NCBI GenBank assembly: GCA_000934455.1
Contig: KN889295.1
Coordinates: 12,048-38,695, forward strand
Source of the DNA: Apostichopus parvimensis
Taxonomy: Eukaryota > Echinodermata > Holothuroidea > Aspidochirotida > Stichopodidae
Length of the DNA stretch: 26,648 nt
Reading direction: 5' to 3'
The position numbers and the translations under genes were made by a program. How positions within the stretch are numbered: the first letter of the stretch is position 1; each line of letters begins with the position of its first letter. Under the pieces are notes generated by a model, which saw only the letters and a list, made by a program, of their open reading frames with translations, did not search any database and was not told the DNA's origin. This document shows, in pieces, positions 8,101 to 20,100 of this stretch.

Positions 8101-11100
8101 TATTGCTTTTGATGTGTAGTGTGAGGTTAAAACGTGGGGGTGGGGTGGAGGGGGGTTTAGATCCCCCACAGCTTAGCAAAATATAAAGATGCTTCCTCTC
8201 TGTTGAGTCATCTCACTTTGACATACCTCCACATTCTTCTGAGATGGTAGCGTCACCATCTCGTCGACCTCAAACATCGCAAACGGCCGTCTCTTGGTCC
8301 TGGATTCACCGGGTCTCTTTGGGACTGGATCCAAGTTGGCCAGGAAGAAAGGTTCTGGAGCTTTTAGCTGAAACTTCAAGGGTGTTTGAGTGGCATTCGT
8401 TAAGGTAGCCTCTATGGTAGGGGAGTGTGATGGGTTTAGACTCCACTGCGGAGAATCGACCGTCGGTTGAAGGAGGCTGCTAGCTGCAGTCCTGTATATC
8501 ATTCCTTCTTCCTCCGACGTCTCGATCTTGAGTCTGTAAATTAAGCGTGTTTAATAAAAAATAAAAAATGTGTTTAATAACATCCTTCTGGTTCTGAAAT
8601 TTTGTGTTTACAAAAGTAAGGTTAAAAAAGAGAAACCTTCCTTTAGCTATGGTAAAATTGATCTAAAGAATTTTTATCTAAAAGAAAAGTTTATGCATCA
8701 AACTAATTGTAAGCAAAATGCTTTTGATATCAGATGGCATAACTGGAAATCTTTATTTGAAGTTTAATGATTTATTTGTTGTTGTGGATAATATTGACTA
8801 ATGGTCATAAAGTATATGTTATTATGAACTGTACATTGTTTGGACACTTGATGGAATGATAATAAAAATTAAAACAAAAACAAAATTAAAACAAAAAAAG
8901 CACAAGAAACACAAGAGAGAAACAAAAAACCAATATGGGTTCTAAGAAAAGTTTGAGAAATACTACTGACCTGTTTTATCCCTTTGCATATTAGATGCAG
9001 CTATAAATAAGAGGTTTAAAAACTTTTTGACTCACATGGCTGGTTTCATATTAGCTGTGAAGTCCAACCTTAGAGGTTCTACCTCAAACATCTCTGCTCT
9101 TTCTACATATTGAGATGGATGAGAGGCTGTTTCGTCAGCCAGGCTCACGTAGCCTAAGGCATATCCCACGCAGTCGGTTACCTCTAGAGAAGGTAGGTAC
9201 TTCACATCGGGTGTAAAGTAAGTAACAATACTGGCATGGCTCCTTGCTGGAATAATCTGCAAAAAGAAACAGATGTTCTGTTTATACTGCAGGTGTTGTG
9301 GTAATATGAGATTTATCAATACATCAAAAGTTTTTGTTCACTTTTCATCTGAATGGTATCTTAATATTGTAACGATAAATCACAAACAATTGCGACTGAG
9401 TGAAAGCCATGTTTTGTTGCTGCAAAATGGCACCCTTATCAGACTCATTGACCAGTTGGACAGTTGACTCATAATATGTCATGCACCAACCCTGGTTCAT
9501 TCGTATCATGTGAACTTTTATGAAATATTGAAAATTCCATCGCTGATTCAAACTTATAATTTGACTTCTTAATATTGAATGGCCCAACCCTAATTCATTC
9601 TTATCAGTTGATTTTATTCAAATGTGATGGTCCATTGCTAGTTCATTCTTACCAGTTGACTTTAATTTGTACTTAAAGTTCTACCCCCGATTCATACTTA
9701 TGATTTGACTTTTACTTACAATTGAATGGTTTATTTCATTCTTATCAGCTGACATCTGAATAATAATGATATAGTCCATCCCTGATTCATTCTTACCAGT
9801 TGACTTTTATTAACACTGAATGGTTCATTCATTCTTATCAGCTGACATCTGAATAATACTGATATAGTCCATCACTCATTCATTCTTACCAGTTGACTTT
9901 TATTAACTACTGAATGATTCATTCATTCTTATCAGCTGACATCTGAATAATACTGATATAGTCCATCCCTCATTCATTCTTACCAGTTGACTTTTATTAA
10001 CACTGAATGGTCCATCAGCAGGGTTACCCTCATGTTCTGCCAGTATTACAGTCACCAGTTTGCCCATCTTATCCTTCCTCTCCGCCTCTAACTCCAATTC
10101 CTCGGTGATGTGAGAGAGGAGATTACTGTCCATCACTCTCTGGCTCTGCGCAAAGGTCGATTCAGAGGCGGTCTCATCTACGTCCTTGGGAGTATTCTGC
10201 GGTGTCTTATAGTCGACCTCTGCCGGTTCGATCTCTCGACCGTTCTCATCCAAGAGGGGAAACGGATTGCCGATGTTAACGATCAAATCCAGAATGGTGG
10301 GATCTCCTTCTTGAAGATTGAACAAGTTCCAGTCAACTCTGAGACCTGAGCAAGCAGAGGAAAAAAAGACGAGGTGAAAAAAAAAATAGTGTTTTGATTG
10401 ACGGTAGTAAGTAGAAAGGTAACCTGTAAAGTTATGGTGGGTCTTTAAAAAGTTGGCTAAAGAAGATTATGTTCAGAGTCCAGCATAGTTGTGCCTAACT
10501 TTTAGTCTCACTCTCTATCTTTATCAACGGCAAAATCCATCTCAAACAGAGTTATAAATTTCCTTACGTACAAATAAATCTCGCATGTCATTAAAAGCAT
10601 CCACAAACAATCATCTCACGGTAGAATTTACCTTTACCCTTAATTTATCAAATCTTGATCAAAAGTTTTTTTTTAAACTTTCTTCCTTAGACAGTCCCCA
10701 AAGAAGAGTTCAAGAACTCTTATGTCATATTCTTTGTCAGTAAACTAACCATATGGACTGTTGTTGATAACTTTTAGTGGTCTCTGGACAGCAGGCACAC
10801 CACAGACATGTGTTCCAAATCTCACCACTGGTATCTGTCCTTCCAATGTGGCCATTTGAAACTTTAAAGGACAGCCAATGACGGTAGCTTTCACTGGTAT
10901 CACCATGGGTACCAGATCGGAAATCTTAAAGAAAGAAGAGAAAAATTTCAATGGTAGATTTACACATAAGTTTCATGGGAAACAAATCATTTCTGTCATT
11001 TTCTTATTTATCTTACTCATGTCAATATCAATAGTGTCTTATTCAGGTATGTAAACAATTTTTCCATGACCATTCTTCCATGACCATAATGTGTTACTAG

Positions 11101-14100
11101 TTTTCGACGGATCAACATTTCAAGCACTCTATCACAGAAAACTAAAATTCATCACAGGGCAAGGCTTAGGGTGATACAAAGACAAAAAATGATATTACCG
11201 GAAGGACTGGATCCCATTTTTTACTAAAAAAATGCCTTTAAAGTACCCAAACACATTTTGAATGCCTTTTGTTTTACTCCAGGTACCCATAATAACACGG
11301 TACCAATAATGACACACCTTTCAAAATTGTGTGTTTTTACTATGACAGCAACATGAGCAACACAATGCCTGAAATATGCTAGAAGTCTCTTATAGATTTT
11401 TAAAAGAGACTGACGTCATACAAGGATGTAAATTGCATAGCTAGATGTGAATGACCACTATCCGTCAACGTGTTTTGTTTGTGCTGGCTGACCTATATCA
11501 ACTCAACTGTTATTTGTTTAATGATTTCCAATTTTTTTAATTGGAGGTAATGTTTTGTCTAGACAGCATGCTGGTTCAATAACCTATCAAACGTCCTACA
11601 AGCAATATTTCCTCTTCTTTTGCATTTTTTTTTTTTCTTTGCTGTTTTGTTGAATCTATCTGTCTATATTTGAAGAAAAATGGTTTCTTTGTTAACCTTA
11701 TCTTGTTACTTTGTTATCTTGTTACTTGTTACTTTGTTAACCATAAACATATCATAAGGAGTGTTAGCTCAGTGGTAACTCCGGTGCCTTTCAATCATAA
11801 GGTCCCCGGTTCGAGTCACTCCAAGATATGTCGTCCAGTTACAGAGTTGTTGACAATTCATAATCATGGACGTTAAATATGAATCTAAAAGACTGACTTC
11901 AGTCAGCTTGCGGCTTTGATAAGCCACTGATGGCTTCTTCGTGAGTTCCTACTTTCAGGAGGATCTAATATACATACATATCTTCTCGTTTCACTTCCAA
12001 TACAAAATGAGATTAATTTTTATCTGTCTTTAATATTGATAAATCTATATCTTACCGTACAGATTAGGTTATCCAAATAACTGCCCCACATGTCACAGAA
12101 CAGAGTGACTTGCACGGTCAGAGTCTCGAAAGGTTTCAGGGTTCCTGCTGCTGGCTCCACGATGAACGCAAGACCTTTATTCTCCCTCAGTATGGCTTTA
12201 GTGTAGTCTGCCTGAAGCTGATTACTGCTTTTACTCTTTGGATCCGACAGATTGGCGGTAGCTGTTAGGAGACCGCGCCTGAAAATATTTAGAATCAAAT
12301 GTAAGAGATAAAAATTCTATCATTTCCTTAGTAGGTAGTTTAGTCTAGGTACCAAATATGGCACAATACCAATTATGAAGCACTGTTTGAAATTTCATGA
12401 TTTTACCATGGCAACGGGCAAACCCTGTCTAAACTGTGCTAGCAAGTCTCTTAGTAAAATTTAAAAAACGAAGAAGAAAACCTATTTCCACTTGTATCAA
12501 CTTTAAAATGATCACAGCACTATCAGTAAAATGATGATAAAATAGACCTTTTGGGACTGTTGACTCGTTTTCTGGAACTCTCAGGGGGTGTAGGAGGTTT
12601 GCCAGCCACAAAGTGTTCCACAGAAATGTTGTAGGAGGCTTCGATAGCTGTGTGATTCTTTATATGTACAAAACGGCTGGGGGAAGAGCCTATTTCAACC
12701 TCTGATCCAAAGTCAATGGCTATGTCTTCTTCAGTAACACCAGCATCTTCCGGTTTGATACTGTCATGATGAACAACAAAATGAAACATTGCACAAAATA
12801 ATTAAAATAGAAAATACTGGTACCCAGAATTTCTTGATATCACTTTTCAAATATGATTCAACAATTCTAATGAAAAAACACTTTCTACTAATAATGGCTC
12901 ATAAATCACAAAGATGTGTGCAAATTTTTGCAGTTGAGGAAGAGAAAAAAAACACCACAAAAGTTACATGTAAAACAGGCCTTGTCCTTTGACTGAACCA
13001 AAAATAATAATTTCTTGGACCCACATATTTTATGAATGATCCCACGCTTGCTGCAAATTTATCAAACATACTGAGCATTGTTATAAAATTTTAATTTTAA
13101 TTTTAATAATCACCTTATGACACAATCCTAGCTTACGCCTTGGGCACCCTTCCGGGTGGACATGCGAGCGTGTTATAAATCACCATTATTATTATTATTT
13201 TACTGATATAAATGTCATATATCTACCACATATTTAATGTACTTAACCATGAACTGTTGTCTTCCTCAATAGCAAACGGAAGGTCACATATTTATGAGAG
13301 GAACAAGCTACTATACTTGAAAAAGTTTAATAATAACATAACTGTGTACGTGCAACATATCACAGTCAGTTCAATAACAAACACCCTACATGTAAGTTAC
13401 AAACAGATCAACTTCATTCCATGAAGTACGTTTTTACACCATCAACGGTTAAAAGTAACACGGCGACAATTTTTTACTACTGTTACACTCATTCTTGTCT
13501 CATTTTACAATTTTTGTTTCAAATTTCGGGCTGTCAATAGCACAGGTGGGCACAGGTGGCGAGAGTGCGGCCTGCAAGGCACATAGGGGTCCTTGAGGTT
13601 TTTCGATAGCCTGTTAATGCAGTCTAGGGTGCCATAGAGCGATGACAAAAAACACATGTAATATATATACTAGAGTTCACACCTAGAGCTTACTTGAGAT
13701 AGGACATTTTGACAAATTAGATTGGCAATGCACATGAAGAAGTTCTTGATCTTTTATATCCCATAGAATGTTATATGTCCAAATTTTGTCACAGAAGTAG
13801 TGGGTACAATTCTTAAGGGCTGTGGCATGTCAACTGGGTACAGAGATTTTTCACTGTGGCTGCTCAAAATCAATTTTGTGCTCACCACTTGTCACCATGC
13901 AGCTGCCTAGATTAACTTGGTTAATTAACTTGTAAGTCAACATTACCTTTGATGGACTTCGTTAGACGTATTATAGGTAACCTTTAACCCTTTCACCTCT
14001 CCGCTCACAGACAAGACGACCGGTTGGCCCATGCCCTCGACCTTACACGGAACAAGTAACTTGTCGACTTGGCCTACTAAATCTGCGACCAGTGTGACCA

Positions 14101-17100
14101 TGATCTTCAACTCCTCGTGCGGCTTCAGGTCACCGGATGAAGGTTCAAAGGTCATGTGACAGGAAGTAGCTTGAGAACCAATCGGCTGGAAGGTAGAGAA
14201 GAAAGCGCCTCAAAGGATGACTTTGGGTAGAATTTTTGGTTTTGATATTTCATAGTCCAGAGTGCTAGTAATGTATCTGATAGAGTAATTACTGCTTTAT
14301 TTAGTATTAAATTATTGATAAATCTCTCTGGAATGCGATCCTCTAAAGACTAAATTGATGATATTGATGATATTGATGATGACGATGACGATAACGATGA
14401 CGATAATGATGAATCCTGAGTGCAGGCCTAAATGTGAATGTTAATTCCATTGTCTTATCAATTAATAACTCATCCAAAGCATGTTCTCTAAAGATTCATA
14501 TAAATGAATGGATGAGGTATTTGTCCTACATTGTAAACATGTCATTTGAGGCCATAAAAATCTTTGTCTTCTCATCGCGTTTTGTGTTACGTCGAGAAGA
14601 ACTGACCCTTAATGTCTGTGTTTTAGACTATATAATCCAGTCACTTTAATTGATGTGCCACAGATGTTTCTAGAGCCATTTCTCAAAATATTAAAAGTGT
14701 TAGAGATATATACAACCTGGACTGATAGCGGTATTTCTTTAACAATCTATAACGCATCAGTTCTAATTTTTTGTGCCTTAAAGGCATCCTGTTATCTGTC
14801 TTCCTTTGAACTTTTGAGGAAGCTTTAACCTGATTACACAAGTAAACATAAATAGGAGGCCTTTTATTATAGCCTTTTAACTTGTCTCGTCTGTCATTAA
14901 CCTCTCCAGTAACGGCAAGCTTCATTTCTGATCATAAACACGTTGTATCCTATTGATTTCCTGAACAATAAACAAACGATCTCTTCAGAGAATCATTGAC
15001 CTGTATTACTTGTTCATGAGTAATATCATCCTACTTAGGATATCTTAGGTAGTGATAAACAAATATAAAAATGTGCCTTGACACGAATATGCCCATTTTC
15101 TTTATCTTGTTATCAATGTGATGTGTGCAAGCGAACCTCGACCGAGTACGAGTATTAAATAACGATATATAGAGCCAATTAAATCATTGATTTGCACCCA
15201 TCTTCATCGTTGGTTGGGAATATGCTGACATTTGATAAACAACACATATACAACATATAGGTTTTAAACTTTCTAGATCGTTTTGTCGTTCTTCCAATTA
15301 ACACTGCACTGATATCGAATAGTTATTTTAGCAAACTCATAGGAATAACGTGACACCCGAATCGTGAGTGCCACATTCCCCGTTCCAAATTTTGCATCAT
15401 CTAGTTTATACGGTGAAGAGATGTACCCTCAATTTCTGAGCAATCTGATGGGGGATAGGTTGAAATATTTATGAGCCACTTTTTAAATTGATGATACTGA
15501 CCTTTTGCCAATCAAATTTAGCTGGTAGTAGTGTCTGGTTGATTAACACCACTTGGTGCTGTGTGGGTACACCTCTGTACACCTCTTGTAAAGCTATGAT
15601 AGAGGAGAGTAGGCAGGCTTGAGGTCTTTGAACATCGGCCTTTACAGGAACAAAACTGAAAAAAAGAGAGAGCGAGTTTAAGATTAAAGGAAGACGTCCC
15701 CACTTTAAGATCAAATAGCTTTAGAACTGACGAGGTCATGTAAACAAACACTTAATTCAACAATGCTGTAAGAGGTTTTAGTCATCTTTCACTTACTACT
15801 GAATTATCCTTACTATGGCTCCATCGCAATGTCATTTATAGTTTAAGATTAAAGGAAGACGCCCCCACTTTAAGATCAAATAGCTTTAGAACTGACGAGG
15901 TCATGTAAACAAACAGTTAATTCAACACTGCTGTAAGAGGTTTTAGTTATCTTTCACTTATAACTGAATTATCCTAACTATGGCTCCATCGCAATGTAAT
16001 TCCTTGCAAAACATTGAAATATTAATAAACGGTACATATCAATCATATTTTTACCAGTCTGTGCCATCTTCGACGATGCATTCTATGACGGAGTCAACTC
16101 TCCTGCAGCTCAGAGGCCTGAAGGTGACTGGGATTGTCTCTGATGCCAAGGGTCCAAGCTCTCCTTCACGCTTACTTAAGATGAGTTCCGAATGAATCTG
16201 CGCAATCAAACAAACAAAAAAAGACGATGGATTACTATTGATGTGATGACAAAAAACTGTAAACTACAAAAGGAAGGGAAAGAGTAAGGAAATGGAAGAA
16301 AGAAGGCAAGGAGGAGGATGAGGAGAGAAAGAGGATGAGGAGGGGGAGAAAGGGGAAAATGGGAAGAGGTAGGGGAAGAGAAAAGGAAGTGGGAGGCAAA
16401 GGAGGATGGGAGTAGGGGAAGGAGGAGGGGGAAGCAGTGCAAGAATGAGGGAGGACAAGGAGGAGAGGGACAGTGGAGGGGAAGGAGGGAGGGGGTGAAG
16501 CTTTTTAGTGAATTTGCATCTTGTAAATCATAGTCATATGTTGTTAAAATACACTAAAGATAAACAAATTGTGTTCATCATGTCAAGATATTATAACTGC
16601 ATATATGTAAGCAACTCATACCTCTCCCGTAGCTGGAAGTCTAACATTAAACTCTTGACTTTCTCCGATTCTGTACTTGGCTGCGACTTGAGATTCGTTT
16701 CTGATCGCCAGATCGGCCGAAGCTGAGTTTTCAAATTGAATGAGACCAAAGTCGATGGATGGGGTGTCGATGACAATAGCCGGACCCTAAGACAAAGAAG
16801 ACGTGTAATTAAATTAAAAAGTAACATTTCACATTCAATAGGTAGTCAATAATCACTTACCTTCTATAAATAGACTGCCAAATTAACAAGTATCATTTCA
16901 CATTCAATAGGTAGTCAATAATCACATACCTGCTATAAATAGACAATGCCAAATTAAAAAGTATCATTTCACATTCAATAGGCAGTCAATAATCACATAC
17001 CTGCTTTAAATAGACGATGCCAAATTAACAAGTATCATTTCACATTCAATAGGTAGTCAATAATCACATAGCTGCTATAAATATACAATGCCAAATCAAC

Positions 17101-20100
17101 ATATGGCATGATTGTTTAATGAACGAAACAGTGTCAGGAAAAACTTATTCTATGAATAACTTTTTGAATTTCCTTTACTAAAATTATACATTCCATATAC
17201 TACATGTTAACCGTCCCATCATCTTCCTTTGAGTAACTAAGACAAAGCAACCAATATGACTGTAATTCCTTCCCCCTTCCCCTTCCCTTCCCCAATGAGG
17301 TAATTGTAATTGTCCTCAAATTGACATTTGCTTTGTATCTACTTTAATACAGGGTTACATCATTCGGCTGTGAATGTGTTACAAGCCTATTATAGCAGAT
17401 TCTAAACATATTTAGGATTAATTTATTAGCCCAAAAAATCTGGTTTTCTAAAGATATTGTTATGCCATGCTCAAGACTCTGTACTGTGGAATACCAGAAA
17501 TGCAACAAGATCAATTTCACCCTCACGTCGTTCAGGATATTTTATCACAAATTATTATGGTGCACGACACAGAGTAAAACTGTAGGGCAACTTTTACGAA
17601 AATTAGGGCCCTCCTCTCTACCTTAAATCAGTGACCTAATTACTGTACGAAAGAGGGAACTAAGAACAGATAAACTTGAATATGTATATATGTTTATATG
17701 TATATATGTATATATGTAATATGTAATATGAAGGGTAAAACCAATTCCCATGTCCTGAAATATCTTTTGAAATGAAATTTAAACCTTTGACAATGTACCT
17801 TCACTGATGCCTGGAGTTTGAGGAACACTGGCGCAGTTTGGTTCTCGATGTGACATAGGACGGTCTCCTCCAACGGTCCGACCCTTCCGGCTGTGATGGT
17901 CACTTCCAGGTCAATGGTTGATCTTCCAGGGATCTGTCCCTGGGTAGGTTGGATCTCTACGATGTCACAATCACTGAGAGTCTCCCATTTAAAGAATGCT
18001 GGATACTGGCTGTAGTTGGTCATCTGAGAAGGAAACCACAAATTACTATTTAATCTCTTGAAGTCGAGATTCGGGGCTTGATTTTAATTTCACAATTTTC
18101 CAACGACCACGATAGAAATTTCCTGCATGGTTTATTGTGATATGAAGTAGCAAGCAACAGTGGTGTTGCTCACATCACTTCAGAGGGTCTTACTACAGAA
18201 AATCACATATTTCTAGACTTCCGAAGTCAAGATTCAGGGCTTGATTGACAATGTCCTACATGATGGCATTTTGCTGCATTTTCTACATATGACCGCTTTA
18301 TGGGACCCTTTAACTCTGAGGTCTTAATTGAAGTGATATTCTCGTGACAGACAACGTAACATTTATCTGCAAATGGTGCCCTTAACTTCCTAGGTCTTAC
18401 TTGAAGTGATATTCTGGTGGCAGACAACTTAACACCTATCTTAAAGGGTAAAAAAATTCTGACATTTGTTGTTAAAAAAAATAACCCTATCTCAAACATT
18501 ATTTAATTGAATGATACTGTATTTTGTTAAAGGTGTCCTGATACATTTAATCTAGTTGGGTTAACTTTAATAATCTTACCATTAATGGCTTTCTAACCGT
18601 TGTTGACACCAGTATCTGTCCGGGAACAATAACTGCATAAGGGTGCACGACAATGTTAAACTCTTCACACTCCCCTCGGACCTCCAACTCCAAAGCCGTT
18701 GTATCGCAGACTGCAGAAGCTTGCGTTTGTGAGGATCTCTTCGAAGGAGTGGTGGTGGAAACCTCCGTAGATGTGAAGTCGTTCCTGGGGCTGGTCGGAA
18801 TGTCTTCCAGAATTAGATGTAGGACTGAACTGTAGCTACCGATCTGTCAAAAACGGAAGAAAGAACGACGAGGAAATGTTTGAATGTGAAATTAATTTCT
18901 ATTACTTTGACCAATCGACCGCTCTTCCACCCCCCTCCCTTAAAAATTGACCTCATCGACAAAAACGAAACGAAATAATTTTCCTGATCAGTAACTACAG
19001 TATATTAGGAGGGCATGTTGAGAATGAATTTGTAGTCCTTACTTTTGAACATCCCCCTCCCCCATTCCCCCCCTCCCATCTCCCCACTCCCACCTTCTTG
19101 TCAGGTTATCTCCCTGAAATGATTTGTAACAACCCATTAAGTGCACAACTACTCACTAGCCTATCATAATCCATCCTCACAAAAGACTCTCCCGGTTTTA
19201 ACCCAGGAATCTCTCCTGATTTTATGAGCTAATCTCCCAGCAAGATTTGATTTCTAAATATCGTTTTGAATCACCATCGGAAATGGGAAGCGCATATGTT
19301 TCTAACTGTTGCATAAGAAACATGGAGAAACTCCCCATTTAGTTTCAAGGCAAATGGGTGTATAATATACTTCATACGCTATTGTGGTCTACAGCGTTGC
19401 TGTTAAATACAACAATTACCTTTCAAATACTTTGGCTATATTGTAGGGAAGCCATGTAAAAACACCAAATATGCTTTTATGGCCTCTTTATATACTAACA
19501 TCTTGTTTTAGTTGGAGTTTGCCCAATTTTTACCATTTTTTCTTTAATCTCCCAATTTTTTGTTATATGGAAAATCGTCAATCGCCCTCATTGTGTGAAA
19601 GACAGGATAGTAGGATATGACACTACAAGCCTCAATGTCCTTTTTTGCAGGACTAACTGTTAAGCTTCCATGTTACATTCCTCATTTCTGTTTTGGAGGA
19701 TTATCTTGTATTTTAACTTGCTATATCGATTCATATTTTCTAACCTCCATAGCTACGAAACTATACCAGCTGTTTTACACTGGTCTAAGATACCACCTTT
19801 TCAACCTGAACCCTTTTAATCTTGTGTTTTCTATTTTAGAAGACAAATTCCTAATGGTTCGCCTGAGAGTGACACATAAAATACGTACCGCGGGTGGAGC
19901 AAAGCATACGGTTGCCTTGGTCTTGCCACCGGGTGCGAGGGTACCTCTGTCGGGGTTGATGTGAAACACCATGCTACCATCTAACTGCCTATCTGCTATA
20001 TTTAGCTGATTTGCAGTATCTTCACTCTGGTCATCAACTTCTGGTCTGGGGTTCACAGGGATTGGTCTATAGCACTGCCAAAAGTAGGGCAGTTGAACGT

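Noticed and set aside
11757-11822. A functional tRNA gene
   Set aside because: A and B boxes are present, but the T-stem and acceptor do not pair properly and a SINE body follows, so it is a tRNA-derived retroelement head.
16206-16458. Pro/Ser/Leu/Phe-rich - strand frames
   Set aside because: Pure translation of the polypyrimidine tract; no start context, no homology, and located within an intron.
18653-18835. + strand 60-codon frame and other + strand frames opposite DLEC1 exons (10110-10349, 25983-26231, 19617-19964)
   Set aside because: Antisense shadows of real exons, without splice or homology support.
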